Part shown: one piece after another, positions 1 through 7,605 of the stretch
Layout of the letters: every line of letters starts with the position of its first letter
Position numbering within the stretch: the first letter of the stretch is position 1
Assembly: GCA_037131955.1 (NCBI GenBank)
Contig: JBAXQC010000043.1
Span: 1-25,398, forward strand
Length of the DNA: 25,398 nt
Direction of reading: 5' to 3'
From: CAIMMJ01 sp037131955
Lineage (GTDB): Bacteria; Bacteroidota; Bacteroidia; UBA4408
The notes under the pieces: generated by a model
The model's input: the letters and a program-made list of their open reading frames with translations, nothing else
Told to the model about the DNA's origin: nothing
Databases searched by the model: none
Position numbers and translations under genes: made by a program

Positions 1-1769
1 TTCTTCCTGTAATCAAAATAAAAATAAGTGCAAGAACAAATCAACACAAAAATGGCGGCGACAGCTAAAATATTGTTAGCTCCATACTTTAATACTGTTC
101 GGCTAAAGAACAATTTATTGGCACTCTTTTTTATAAAGTGTTGTGCTTGTTTTAAATTTTCTTCGGCATCAACAATTTTCTGTTGGTGTTCTATTTCTCT
201 GTCGTCGTAGCGGGCCAACCAATTGGCATTGGGCTGGCAGGTAGTGTACCAATTCTCAAAATACGTTAATGGGCCAATTGGCAATAAATAACCACTGCTT
301 TTGTTGTTTGCCAACCAACGTTGCAACTGCTTGTTAAAATCTAAATAGGTTTGAAAATCTTCGTATTCTTCTTTTGCCCACTCTTTTAGTCTTGCCCAAT
401 TTCTTATTAAACTTTCGTGAGTAATATCTAAAACGCTATTTATTTCAAGGGCTTCCTGTTCCTCTTTATAAGGTTTTAAAAAGGTGTTTCCTTGCAATCT
501 AAATATTTCTAGCACTCCAGCAACTGTATCTTCGTCAATGCTATGGATGTTAATGATTTTTGTAATTTCCCTTAAGGTCATTCTGCTTCTCACAGTTCTT
601 CCTTCGTCGGTTTTTACCAAACATTGAAACGCAATTTTTATTACTTGCTTGGCAGTATCCTCACTTATTTTAGTTGCTTGCGAGGCATTGTAACAATCTG
701 CGGCGTTCTCGTACAATTCATCGGCGTGGGCATTTAATACATTTTCTAAAGAAGGATTTTTTAAGTACTTCTTTTTGTACGTACTAATTTTTGATTCCCA
801 TTGTTCAAATTCTTTTTTCTCTTCTTCGTTTAATGTTTGGGTACTTATTCCTCCCAATTTTGCTAGCGACAACAAATCCATTTCTTTGCCATTGCCATTG
901 GCTCCATAGCTCAATTGCCACAATTGGTTGAGGGCATGTTGCAACACCGGCAATTGATCAAAACCACTGCCCAATTCATTAATAAGTGTTTCGCTAAGCC
1001 TTGTTGTTATTTGGCATCCTGCCAGTTTTGCCGGCTCTGTAATTACTTGTTGTATTTCTTTTCTCTTTAATCTGGGAACAAAAAATTGCGAAAAACCAAT
1101 CATTTCGGGCAAGCCTCTAAAGGCTGCACATTGCCCAATGTAATCGCTTCGCATGGTGCACACCACGTATATTGGCAAATCTTGGCTGTGTGCAATTTTT
1201 GCAGTTTCCAGCAAAACGTTCATCACCAATTGCGATTCTACCGATGGAATTCCATTGGTGAAATTTTCTTGGTTAGTAAAAAACTCTTCAAACTGGTCCA
1301 CTAAAATTAAAACGTTGGCACCTTGGCGTTTGATGCTTCTTTTTTTAGTTTCGTCTGCCAGCAGCCATTCATCAGAAAGGTAATCTACGTGCCATTTGCT
1401 TTTTTTGTAGAGATTTACCAAAGAAGAGAATCCGGCTTTTACGGCCTGTTCTACTTCTTTTAATGGAATTTGTAAGGCTTTGGAAAGTGTTTGGGATAAA
1501 TTTTCTAATGGAGTTCGTTCTGGTCTAAAATCAGCTATTCGCCAATTATTAAATTTTGCCTTAAAAAAACCGGCTCTAGCATTAGGGATTAATCCAGCGT
1601 ATGTCAAGGAAGATTTTCCATCGCCACTGGCACCGGTAATCATTAAAAATTTATTTTTTTCTAATAGGCTAACTACCTTAGAAACTTGAGTATCTCTTCC
1701 TTTAAAGAAAATAGATTCTTCTTCGTTAAATGGCCTTAGTCCGGGATAAGGACAAAACTTTTGTTCCAT
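1..1769 (-). CDS. nSTAND1-type STAND NTPase, membrane anchored (partial, C-terminus off the left edge)
   Basis: An open frame of 589 codons starts at ATG 1769 and is still open at base 1. The N-terminus has the YPGLRPF motif (residues 8-14) typical of nSTAND1 proteins. It is followed by Walker A GASGDGKS (46-53), Walker B LILVDQFEE (154-162), MRSDYIGQC (206-214) and LPVLQHALNQLW (273-284), all landmarks of this NTPase family. A hydrophobic stretch at about 564-583 looks like one transmembrane helix, with the remainder beyond the window edge. Relatives in Bacteroidota and cyanobacteria often carry WD40 repeats after such a helix (some are annotated Hat/HatR), but here that part cannot be seen. 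It is the last gene of a three-gene operon, 6 nt after the TIR-like gene. STAND proteins usually act as nucleotide-switched signalling or immune sensors. The family call is firm; the role is inferred. Confidence 0.88.
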   Translation of the reverse strand, partial: MEQKFCPYPGLRPFNEEESIFFKGRDTQVSKVVSLLEKNKFLMITGASGDGKSSLTYAGLIPNARAGFFKAKFNNWRIADFRPERTPLENLSQTLSKALQIPLKEVEQAVKAGFSSLVNLYKKSKWHVDYLSDEWLLADETKKRSIKRQGANVLILVDQFEEFFTNQENFTNGIPSVESQLVMNVLLETAKIAHSQDLPIYVVCTMRSDYIGQCAAFRGLPEMIGFSQFFVPRLKRKEIQQVITEPAKLAGCQITTRLSETLINELGSGFDQLPVLQHALNQLWQLSYGANGNGKEMDLLSLAKLGGISTQTLNEEEKKEFEQWESKISTYKKKYLKNPSLENVLNAHADELYENAADCYNASQATKISEDTAKQVIKIAFQCLVKTDEGRTVRSRMTLREITKIINIHSIDEDTVAGVLEIFRLQGNTFLKPYKEEQEALEINSVLDITHESLIRNWARLKEWAKEEYEDFQTYLDFNKQLQRWLANNKSSGYLLPIGPLTYFENWYTTCQPNANWLARYDDREIEHQQKIVDAEENLKQAQHFIKKSANKLFFSRTVLKYGANNILAVAAIFVLICSCTYFYFDYRK

Positions 1770-1775
1770 CTTTTT

Positions 1776-2663
1776 TTATAGTATTAGTCCTTCTTTTGCT
1801 TTGTCGTATTGTACTTTTATTTCAAGAGGAATTAAAATTCCATCTACAATCATACACACTACTTTTGGTGCTCTAAGTTTTACGTCTTTGTTGTAATCGG
1901 GGTCCGAATCTCCAATTAAAAGTATAGGTGTTTTGGTATCTGCACCTCCCACTTTTTTCCAAATTTCTTGAGCAAAAGGAACCGCCCAATCTGATGATGT
2001 TTTAAAATAAACAACCGCCAATTTGCTTTTTTTAATTTGTTGAGCACACATTTCGGAATAATCAATGTCACTGTCTTGCACAATGCTAACGTTTTCTGTA
2101 GAAACTATGTCTCTAAGCATGTCGGCAACTTCTTCGGCTTCGCTCTCGTCGAGCTGATTGCTTATTAAAAACACTTCAGTTTCTTTTAAATCATAGGCCT
2201 TTGTTTCTTGCTCTTCAAAAGACGACCGTATATCGTCAACAAATTCTATGGGCGAGGACACATTGGTAAACACCATGTTTTTGCCCAAAGAATTTCTAAT
2301 TTTATTAATAAAATTTATTTGTTGTTCATCGGGTAAATTCTTGGCCAAATGCGGAGGATACCAAACAAATAATTTAAAGTTTGGATTGATGGCACACCTT
2401 TTTATAACCTGATTAAATTGAAACTCAGCAAAGGAAAGTTCTTCTCCATTTTCAAAATTTTGTTTGTTGCCATACTCTTCTGAGAGTATCATTACAGCGC
2501 CTTTGCTATTTTCTAAACCTTTGTTTAGCATTTCTAAAAAACCAGTGGTTTCATTTACATGTTCATTAATAAACAAATCAAATGAAGCACTAATTAAAAT
2601 AGAATGTACTTCTTTAAGAGCTTCAGCTCTTTGGGTTTGGTTATCATTAAAAAGGTAAAGCAT
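1776..2663 (-). CDS. Protein with two divergent TIR/DUF4062-like halves
   Basis: The protein has 295 residues, no signal peptide and no membrane segment, so it should be cytoplasmic. It appears to be two alpha/beta halves. Half 1 (about 1-150) has LYLFND, a hydrophobic strand before SEEYG, and then ELSFAEFQFN. That pattern resembles the 'YG...SFTEFE' region of DUF4062/TIR-like domains. Half 2 (about 155-295) begins with EVFLISNQLDESEAEEVADM and contains SKLAVVYFKTSSDWAVPFAQEIWKK across about 213-237, which resembles the region around the catalytic Glu in TIR domains. I cannot tell whether either half keeps NADase residues. The gene starts 2 nt after the SiaC-like gene ends and stops 6 nt before the nSTAND gene, so the three are probably made together. 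The fold assignment is a pattern-level guess. Confidence 0.5.
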   Translation of the reverse strand: MLYLFNDNQTQRAEALKEVHSILISASFDLFINEHVNETTGFLEMLNKGLENSKGAVMILSEEYGNKQNFENGEELSFAEFQFNQVIKRCAINPNFKLFVWYPPHLAKNLPDEQQINFINKIRNSLGKNMVFTNVSSPIEFVDDIRSSFEEQETKAYDLKETEVFLISNQLDESEAEEVADMLRDIVSTENVSIVQDSDIDYSEMCAQQIKKSKLAVVYFKTSSDWAVPFAQEIWKKVGGADTKTPILLIGDSDPDYNKDVKLRAPKVVCMIVDGILIPLEIKVQYDKAKEGLIL

Positions 2664-2665
2664 TA

Positions 2666-3049
2666 TTAATCTGCTACAGCTAAAAACTCAAAATCAAATT
2701 TCAGCAAACTCATCATGTCTTCTCCTGCTTCTTGCATATCAGAATCATTAGAATCGTATTTCCAAACAATCGTTAATTTAGTATTTCCATTGTTGTGCAG
2801 TTGAACTAGCTTTTTAAGAATATCAATAATTACTTTGGCCGAACTGGTATTAAAATATTCTAAGTGAATATCTAATGTGGTTTCGGCTGCCGGTGAATTA
2901 AAATACTCATCTAGCCAAGCTTTTACGGGAGTATAGAATTTAATGGTGTTTTCGGGAATAGATTTTCCCTTAAAAAGTAAAGATTTTCCGGAAGCATTCA
3001 ACTCAACTTTAGGAGTATTTGTTGTTTCTTCAATTAATAAGTTATCCAC
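2666..3049 (-). CDS. SiaC-family regulatory phosphoprotein (DUF1987)
   Basis: A 127-residue protein with the full pattern of the SiaC/DUF1987 family: IKFYTPVKAWLDEYF (36-50), an LEYFNTSSAK strand-helix turn (63-72) and WKYDSNDSDMQEAGEDM (96-112). In Pseudomonas aeruginosa, SiaC is an anti-sigma-factor-antagonist-like switch phosphorylated on Thr68 by the kinase SiaB, and it acts on the diguanylate cyclase SiaD. Here the equivalent site is Thr68 in NTSSAK. The start codon is GTG, with no clear Shine-Dalgarno sequence. A TACATTTG -7 element lies about 20 bases upstream. No SiaA phosphatase, SiaB kinase or SiaD cyclase gene is in the window. The gene instead heads an operon with a TIR-like and an nSTAND protein, which suggests it controls them by partner switching. 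The family call is strong; the partner is inferred. Confidence 0.85.
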   Translation of the reverse strand: MDNLLIEETTNTPKVELNASGKSLLFKGKSIPENTIKFYTPVKAWLDEYFNSPAAETTLDIHLEYFNTSSAKVIIDILKKLVQLHNNGNTKLTIVWKYDSNDSDMQEAGEDMMSLLKFDFEFLAVAD

Positions 3050-3069
3050 GGGTTTAGTTTTTAGTTTTA

Positions 3070-3077
3070 CAAATGTA
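3070..3077 (-). promoter_or_regulatory. Candidate -7 element of the SiaC operon
   Basis: Read on the minus strand this is TACATTTG, an exact match to the Bacteroidota TAnnTTTG -7 consensus. It would give a leader of about 15 nt before the GTG start at 3049. No good -33 TTTG is present at the usual distance; only a TTTCC lies near it. Confidence 0.4.
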
Positions 3078-3174
3078 TTAAAATTTAGATTTTTCGGAAA
3101 TTTGGAGATGGTAAAACTGATACTTTTATTTTTGAAGCTGTGGTATATTTTAAACCCTCAATAATATTATTCTC

Positions 3175-3182
3175 TATCTTTG
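3175..3182 (+). promoter_or_regulatory. Candidate -7 element of tRNA-Arg
   Basis: TATCTTTG matches TAnnTTTG exactly and ends 6 nt before the first base of the tRNA. I see no convincing -33 TTTG at the usual spacing. Confidence 0.45.
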
Positions 3183-3188
3183 CTCAAT

Positions 3189-3260
3189 GGCTTCGTAGTT
3201 TAATGGATAGAACAAGAGATTCCGGTTCTCTAGGTGGGGGTTCGATTCCCTTCGAGGCTA
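3189..3260 (+). tRNA. tRNA-Arg (anticodon CCG)
   Basis: The full cloverleaf can be folded by eye. The acceptor stem pairs GGCTTCG with CGAGGCT, including G1-U72. The D stem is GTTT/GAAC and the anticodon stem is AGAGA/TCTCT around a TTCCGGT loop, giving anticodon CCG, which reads CGG (Arg). The T stem is GGGGG/CCCTT, with two G-U pairs, around TTCGATT. The discriminator is A at 3260. CCA is not encoded; the sequence continues CAAAA, so CCA would be added after transcription. The gene sits between the divergent SiaC operon and the ATP synthase operon. Confidence 0.93.
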
Positions 3261-3370
3261 CAAAACACTGAAAAACAATGCCATAACAAAAAATAAATTG
3301 TTGTTATGCTTGTGCAAATCTTCTCTGAAATTTTTTATCTGAAATTTTTAACTTGTTTGCAAAAAATATC

Positions 3371-3378
3371 TACCTTTG
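3371..3378 (+). promoter_or_regulatory. Candidate -7 element of the ATP synthase operon
   Basis: TACCTTTG matches TAnnTTTG. Transcription would begin about 6-8 nt downstream, leaving a leader of about 30 nt before the ATG at 3415. The element covers an in-frame TTG at 3376, which argues against that TTG being the atpB start. Only a weak TTG at 3353-3355 could serve as -33, at slightly short spacing. Confidence 0.45.
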
Positions 3379-3414
3379 CGGCAAAATTATTATCTGATAA
3401 AAAATATAGCTTCA

Positions 3415-4527
3415 ATGCCCAACAAAATAAACCTTTTCAGCTTCTTAATTTCTTTTGTTTTCATATTTTCATTGGGTTCCACAAACAATGTTGCTTTTGC
3501 AAACGAAGAACATGGCGCTGCTGAACATACCTCCAAAAAATTTAATGCCGGTAAGCTCATTATGGAACACGTTTCTGATGAACACGGCTGGCACATTCTT
3601 ACTCTTGGTGAAGGAACTGAACACGAAAAACACATAACTCTCCCTTTGCCTATTATTATTTATAGCCAAACCAAAGGATTAGTTGTTTTTTCTTCTTCCA
3701 ACTTTGTAAATCACGAAACTCATCATGCTCAAGCATATGAAGGCTATTCATTAGAGGAACAAAAAATTGTTTCGGAAGATGCTGCTGAAGTTATTTACGA
3801 TTTATCTATTACAAAAAACGTTTTTGCCTTGTTTATCTCTTTGGCATTGATGTTAATTGTTTTTATATCTGTTGCCAATACCTACAAAAGAAATCCGGGT
3901 GTTGCGCCAAAAGGGTTGCAGTCTTTTATAGAGCCATTAATTGTTTTTTTAAGAGACGAAGTGGTGAAGCCTTCTATTGGCAACAAATACCATAAATACT
4001 TGCCTTTTTTATTGACTCTTTTCTTCTTTATCTTCTTTAATAATTTATTGGGCTTAATTCCTATTTTGCCAGGTGGAGCAAACGTTACCGGAAACATTGC
4101 CGTTACTATGGTTTTGGCATTAACCGTTTTTGGAATCACTTTGTTTTCTGCCAAAAAAGATTTCTGGATTCACATTGTAAATACTCCGGGCGTTCCATGG
4201 TGGTTAAAATTTCCTATTCCTTTGATGCCAATTATTGAGTTGATGGGTTTAATTTCTAAGCCGCTTGTACTTTGCCTGCGATTGTTTGCAAACATCACTG
4301 CTGGACACATTATTGCCCTTGCCTTTTTTAGCTTAATCTTTATTTTTGGCGAAATGAGTGCAGGTGTAGGCTATGGAGTTTCTATAGTATCTGTGGCGTT
4401 TACCATATTTATGAACTTTTTAGAATTGCTAGTTGCATTTCTTCAGGCTTATGTTTTTACACTTTTAGCATCGCTGTATTTTGGCTCTGCCCTAGAAGAA
4501 CATCACCACGAAGAAGCTCACCATTAA
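3415..4527 (+). CDS. atpB: F1Fo ATP synthase subunit a
   Basis: The 370-residue protein forms the proton half-channels of Fo in the inner membrane. The ATG at 3415 gives a good signal peptide ending in VAFA-29; an in-frame TTG 13 codons earlier lies inside the probable promoter. An acidic, His-rich extracytoplasmic segment follows (about 30-130), with membrane helices from about residue 135. LCLRLFANITAGH (286-298) carries the essential Arg289, and FLQAYVFTLL (342-351) is the conserved last-helix motif with Gln344. The C-terminus is EEHHHEEAHH. The long N-terminal region with signal peptide is common for subunit a in Bacteroidota. It is the first gene of atpBEFHAG, 59 nt before atpE. Confidence 0.95.
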   Translation: MPNKINLFSFLISFVFIFSLGSTNNVAFANEEHGAAEHTSKKFNAGKLIMEHVSDEHGWHILTLGEGTEHEKHITLPLPIIIYSQTKGLVVFSSSNFVNHETHHAQAYEGYSLEEQKIVSEDAAEVIYDLSITKNVFALFISLALMLIVFISVANTYKRNPGVAPKGLQSFIEPLIVFLRDEVVKPSIGNKYHKYLPFLLTLFFFIFFNNLLGLIPILPGGANVTGNIAVTMVLALTVFGITLFSAKKDFWIHIVNTPGVPWWLKFPIPLMPIIELMGLISKPLVLCLRLFANITAGHIIALAFFSLIFIFGEMSAGVGYGVSIVSVAFTIFMNFLELLVAFLQAYVFTLLASLYFGSALEEHHHEEAHH

Positions 4528-4586
4528 TTTTAATATACTTGAAAACACGCCGAAAGGCATAATTATAAACCAAAAAACAAAACAAA

Positions 4587-4844
4587 ATGTCAACATTAAT
4601 GATGTTATTACAAGAAGTAGCAAACACAGCAGTTGCAAAAGCAGGCGCTGGAATTGGTGCTGGTATCGCAGCTCTTGGAGCAGGTATGGGAATTGGTAGA
4701 ATTGGTGGTTCTGCATTAGAGTCAATTGCTCGCCAACCCGACGCTCAAGGCGACATCCGTTCCAACATGATTGTTGCTGCGGCGCTTGTAGAAGGTGCTG
4801 CCTTCTTTGCTATTGTGGTTTGCTTATTGATTCTTTTTATCTAA
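4587..4844 (+). CDS. atpE: F1Fo ATP synthase subunit c (proton type)
   Basis: An 85-residue hairpin of two membrane helices that forms the rotating c-ring. The Gly-rich first helix (GAGIGAGIAALGAGMGIG, 20-37) leads into the polar loop ESIARQPDAQ (45-54). The second helix carries the ion-binding Glu69 in ALVEGAAFF. The Gln on helix 1 and the Ser/Thr after the Glu that mark sodium-type rings are absent, so the ring is probably proton-coupled. The gene is followed by a long bulged hairpin before atpF, which may help raise its expression over the other subunits. Confidence 0.96.
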   Translation: MSTLMMLLQEVANTAVAKAGAGIGAGIAALGAGMGIGRIGGSALESIARQPDAQGDIRSNMIVAAALVEGAAFFAIVVCLLILFI

Positions 4845-4859
4845 GCATCTACAACAGAA

Positions 4860-4899
4860 TTTTTCTCTTGCCCAACGGTTGGTTGGGCAATGAGAAAAA
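4860..4899 (+). promoter_or_regulatory. Long bulged hairpin between atpE and atpF
   Basis: TTTTTCTC+TTGCCCAAC (4860-4876) pairs with GTTGGGCAA+GAGAAAAA (4882-4899) with one bulged T at 4891 and a GGTTG loop. This gives 17 paired positions. On the plus strand the stem is followed by A residues rather than a U-tract, so it is not a standard terminator for the operon. It sits 16 nt after the atpE stop codon. It could protect the 3' end of an atpE-containing mRNA fragment or mark a processing site. Confidence 0.7.
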
Positions 4900-4932
4900 A
4901 ATTAAAACTATTAAACATAAAAATTAAATAAT

Positions 4933-5427
4933 ATGCAATTAGTAACACCCGGAATTGGATTAATCTTTTGGATGGTCTTGTCTTTTGGAATTGTATTTTT
5001 CTTGCTTAAAAAATTTGCTTGGGGTCCAATCTTAGGAATAATTACCGAAAGAGAACAATCTATTGAAAAAGCTCTTAAAGCAGCAGAAATTGCCAAAGAA
5101 GATTTAAAACTTTACCAAAACCAAAACGAAAAATTGTTGAACGAAGCCAGGGCCGAAAGAGAAGAAATGATGAAAGAAGCCAGAGAATCTAAAGACAGAA
5201 TTTTGGCTGAGGCAAAACAAAAAGCTGGCGAAGAAGCCTCAAGAATAATTGAATCTGCTAGGATAGAAATAAAAGCAGAAAAAAATGCTGCCATTAACGA
5301 AATAAAAACTCAGGTTGCAGTGCTTTCTGTTGAAATTGCAGAAAAGATTTTAAAAAGTGAATTGAGCAGCGACGAAAAACAAAAAGCACTAATGGCTAAT
5401 TTGTTGGCCGAAGCAAAACTTAACTAA
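4933..5427 (+). CDS. atpF: F1Fo ATP synthase subunit b
   Basis: A 164-residue peripheral stalk subunit. One N-terminal membrane helix (about 6-25, IGLIFWMVLSFGIVFFLLKK) is followed by FAWGPILGIITERE, the family signature after the helix. A long charged helix rich in Ala, Glu, Lys and Arg runs to the end and would form the coiled-coil dimer that reaches the delta subunit. Length is normal for the family. It lies 88 nt after atpE, a gap that contains the bulged hairpin, and 6 nt before atpH. Confidence 0.95.
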   Translation: MQLVTPGIGLIFWMVLSFGIVFFLLKKFAWGPILGIITEREQSIEKALKAAEIAKEDLKLYQNQNEKLLNEARAEREEMMKEARESKDRILAEAKQKAGEEASRIIESARIEIKAEKNAAINEIKTQVAVLSVEIAEKILKSELSSDEKQKALMANLLAEAKLN

Positions 5428-5433
5428 TACAAA

Positions 5434-5979
5434 ATGGTTAACCAGAAATTAGCTAAAAGATATGCCCAAGCTTTATTGGACCTTGCAAGAGAAAAAAATC
5501 TTTTAGAGGAAGTAAATAAAGACATGAAATTTTTGTCGCATTCTATCAGTAGCATTAGAGATTTAGAAATGTTGTTCGATAGCCCAGTGGTAAAAGTTTC
5601 GCAAAAACTGGATTTGTTTTCTAAGATTTTTAAATCACAAATAAACGACTTGAGTTTTTCATTTGTTTCGCTTTTAGTAGCAAAAAGAAGAGAATCTCAG
5701 GTATTGTCTATTGCCAAAGAGTTTGGTGCATTGTATGACGATTACAAAAACATAACTCAAATAATTTTAACCACTGCCAATAAGGTGGACGATAAATTAA
5801 GAGAGGAAATAAAAAAATTGGTACAAAAAAATACCAATTCCGAAATTGAGTTAATAGAAAAAATAGACAAGAGCTTAATAGGCGGTTTTGTGCTTAAAAT
5901 TGGTGATACATCATACGACAGCAGTGTATCTACAAGAATTAGAAAGGTAAAAAGAGAATTAGTAGAATCAAAAATATAA
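5434..5979 (+). CDS. atpH: F1Fo ATP synthase subunit delta
   Basis: A 181-residue soluble protein that joins the peripheral stalk to the top of F1. The N-terminal pattern LAKRYAQALLDLAREKNLLEE (from residue 5) is typical of the family. The helical N-terminal domain is followed by the C-terminal segment with LIGGFVLKIGDTSYDSSVS (about 149-167), the conserved delta-subunit signature. Length is normal. It starts 6 nt after atpF and ends 23 nt before atpA, so it is co-transcribed with both. Confidence 0.95.
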   Translation: MVNQKLAKRYAQALLDLAREKNLLEEVNKDMKFLSHSISSIRDLEMLFDSPVVKVSQKLDLFSKIFKSQINDLSFSFVSLLVAKRRESQVLSIAKEFGALYDDYKNITQIILTTANKVDDKLREEIKKLVQKNTNSEIELIEKIDKSLIGGFVLKIGDTSYDSSVSTRIRKVKRELVESKI

Positions 5980-6002
5980 ATCATAAATAAAACCATATTA
6001 CA

Positions 6003-7583
6003 ATGGCAGATGTTAAACCAGCAGAAGTTTCTGCAATTATCCGCGAACAACTTTCGGGCTTTAAAACAGAAGCACAATTAGAAGAAGTTGGAACGGTTCT
6101 TCAGGTAGGCGATGGTATTGCCCGTATTTACGGCCTTTCTAACGTTCAATCTGGAGAATTAATTGAATTTGACAACGGAAAAAAAGGCTTAGTATTAAAT
6201 CTTGAAGAAGATAATGTTGGAGCCGTAATCCTTGGTAGTTCAAACGACATTAAAGAGGGCGACAACGTAAAAAGAACCAAAAAAATTGCTTCAGTTAATG
6301 TGGGCGAAGGAATGTTGGGGAGAGTTGTTGATACTTTAGGAACACCAATTGATGGAAAAGGTCCAATAACTGGCGAAACGTTTGAAATGCCTTTAGAAAG
6401 AAAAGCTCCGGGTGTAATTTACCGTCAGCCAGTTACCGAACCAATGCAAACTGGTATTAAGGCAATTGATGCTATGATTCCTATTGGAAGAGGTCAAAGA
6501 GAGTTGATTATTGGTGACCGTCAAACGGGAAAAACAGCGGTAGCCATTGATGCTATTATAAATCAAAGAGAGTTTTTTGACAAAGGCGAACCTGTTTTTT
6601 GTATATATGTGGCTATTGGACAAAAAGGTTCAACAGTAGCGTCAATACTTAAAACGTTGGAAGATGCTGGAGCCATGAGGTATACAGTTATTGTTTCGGC
6701 AACAGCTTCTGACCCTGCTCCAATGCAGTTTTATGCTCCGTTTACGGGTGCTGCCATTGGCGAATATTTTAGAGATACTGGAAGACCTGCATTAATTGTT
6801 TACGATGATTTGTCTAAACAAGCTGTGGCTTACCGTGAGGTTTCTTTGTTGCTTCGTCGTCCACCGGGGCGTGAAGCTTATCCTGGAGACGTGTTTTACT
6901 TGCACAGCCGTTTGTTAGAGCGTGCTGCAAAAATTAATGCTTCAGATAAAATTGCTTCTCAAATGAACGATTTACCTGAGTCATTAAAAGGAAAAGTAAA
7001 AGGCGGCGGCTCATTAACAGCACTTCCAATTATTGAAACACAAGCAGGAGACGTTTCGGCATACATTCCAACCAACGTAATTTCTATTACAGACGGACAG
7101 ATATTTTTAGAAAGTAATTTGTTTTTGGCGGGTGTTCGTCCGGCCATTAACGTTGGTATTTCTGTATCACGTGTTGGGGGTAACGCTCAAATAAAATCTA
7201 TGAAAAAAGTGGCAGGTACACTTAAACTAGATCAAGCACAATACCGAGAACTAGAAGCATTTGCCAAATTTGGTTCCGACCTAGATGCAGCCACAAAATC
7301 TGTATTAGAAAAAGGTTCAAGAAACGTTGAAATTCTTAAACAAGGACAATTTTCTCCTCTGTCTGTAGAAAAACAAACAGCTATTATTTACTGCGGAACA
7401 AAAGGATTATTGAGAGATGTTCCTGTGAACAAAGTAAAAGAGTTTGAAACAGAATATTTAAATGTATTAGAAAGTAAACATGCCGGTGTATTAAGCGATT
7501 TGAGAGCAGGTAAATTCACGGACGAAATAACTGGAACACTTGAGGTGGTTGCAAAAGAAGTTTCTAAACGATTTGCTAAATAA
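6003..7583 (+). CDS. atpA: F1Fo ATP synthase subunit alpha
   Basis: A 526-residue non-catalytic nucleotide-binding subunit of F1. The N-terminus MADVKPAEVSAIIREQLSGF is typical for alpha. The beta-barrel domain is followed by the nucleotide domain with Walker A GDRQTGKT (171-178), the ALIVYDDLSKQAVAYR stretch and the LLRRPPGREAYPGDVFYLHS segment. The ISVSRVGGNAQ region near 390 holds the Arg that reaches into the catalytic site on beta. Length is normal and no damage is seen. The beta subunit gene atpD is not in this window, as expected for Bacteroidota, where atpD-atpC often lie elsewhere. Confidence 0.98.
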   Translation: MADVKPAEVSAIIREQLSGFKTEAQLEEVGTVLQVGDGIARIYGLSNVQSGELIEFDNGKKGLVLNLEEDNVGAVILGSSNDIKEGDNVKRTKKIASVNVGEGMLGRVVDTLGTPIDGKGPITGETFEMPLERKAPGVIYRQPVTEPMQTGIKAIDAMIPIGRGQRELIIGDRQTGKTAVAIDAIINQREFFDKGEPVFCIYVAIGQKGSTVASILKTLEDAGAMRYTVIVSATASDPAPMQFYAPFTGAAIGEYFRDTGRPALIVYDDLSKQAVAYREVSLLLRRPPGREAYPGDVFYLHSRLLERAAKINASDKIASQMNDLPESLKGKVKGGGSLTALPIIETQAGDVSAYIPTNVISITDGQIFLESNLFLAGVRPAINVGISVSRVGGNAQIKSMKKVAGTLKLDQAQYRELEAFAKFGSDLDAATKSVLEKGSRNVEILKQGQFSPLSVEKQTAIIYCGTKGLLRDVPVNKVKEFETEYLNVLESKHAGVLSDLRAGKFTDEITGTLEVVAKEVSKRFAK

Positions 7584-7605
7584 ATAACCAAGAAAAAGAG
7601 GCAAA

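Noticed and set aside
3189..3260. tRNA-Arg as an integration site for the adjacent SiaC-TIR-nSTAND cassette.
   Set aside because: The cassette lies on the 5' side of the tRNA, I see no repeat of the tRNA 3' end at the cassette, and no integrase gene is present.
3376..3414. Upstream TTG start for atpB giving 13 more residues.
   Set aside because: It lies inside the TACCTTTG -7 element and would bury the signal peptide behind extra residues. The ATG at 3415 fits better.
4860..4899. Reading the atpE-atpF hairpin as a terminator of the plus strand.
   Set aside because: The stem is followed by A residues, not a U-tract, and the b-to-gamma genes downstream show no strong promoter, so full termination is unlikely.
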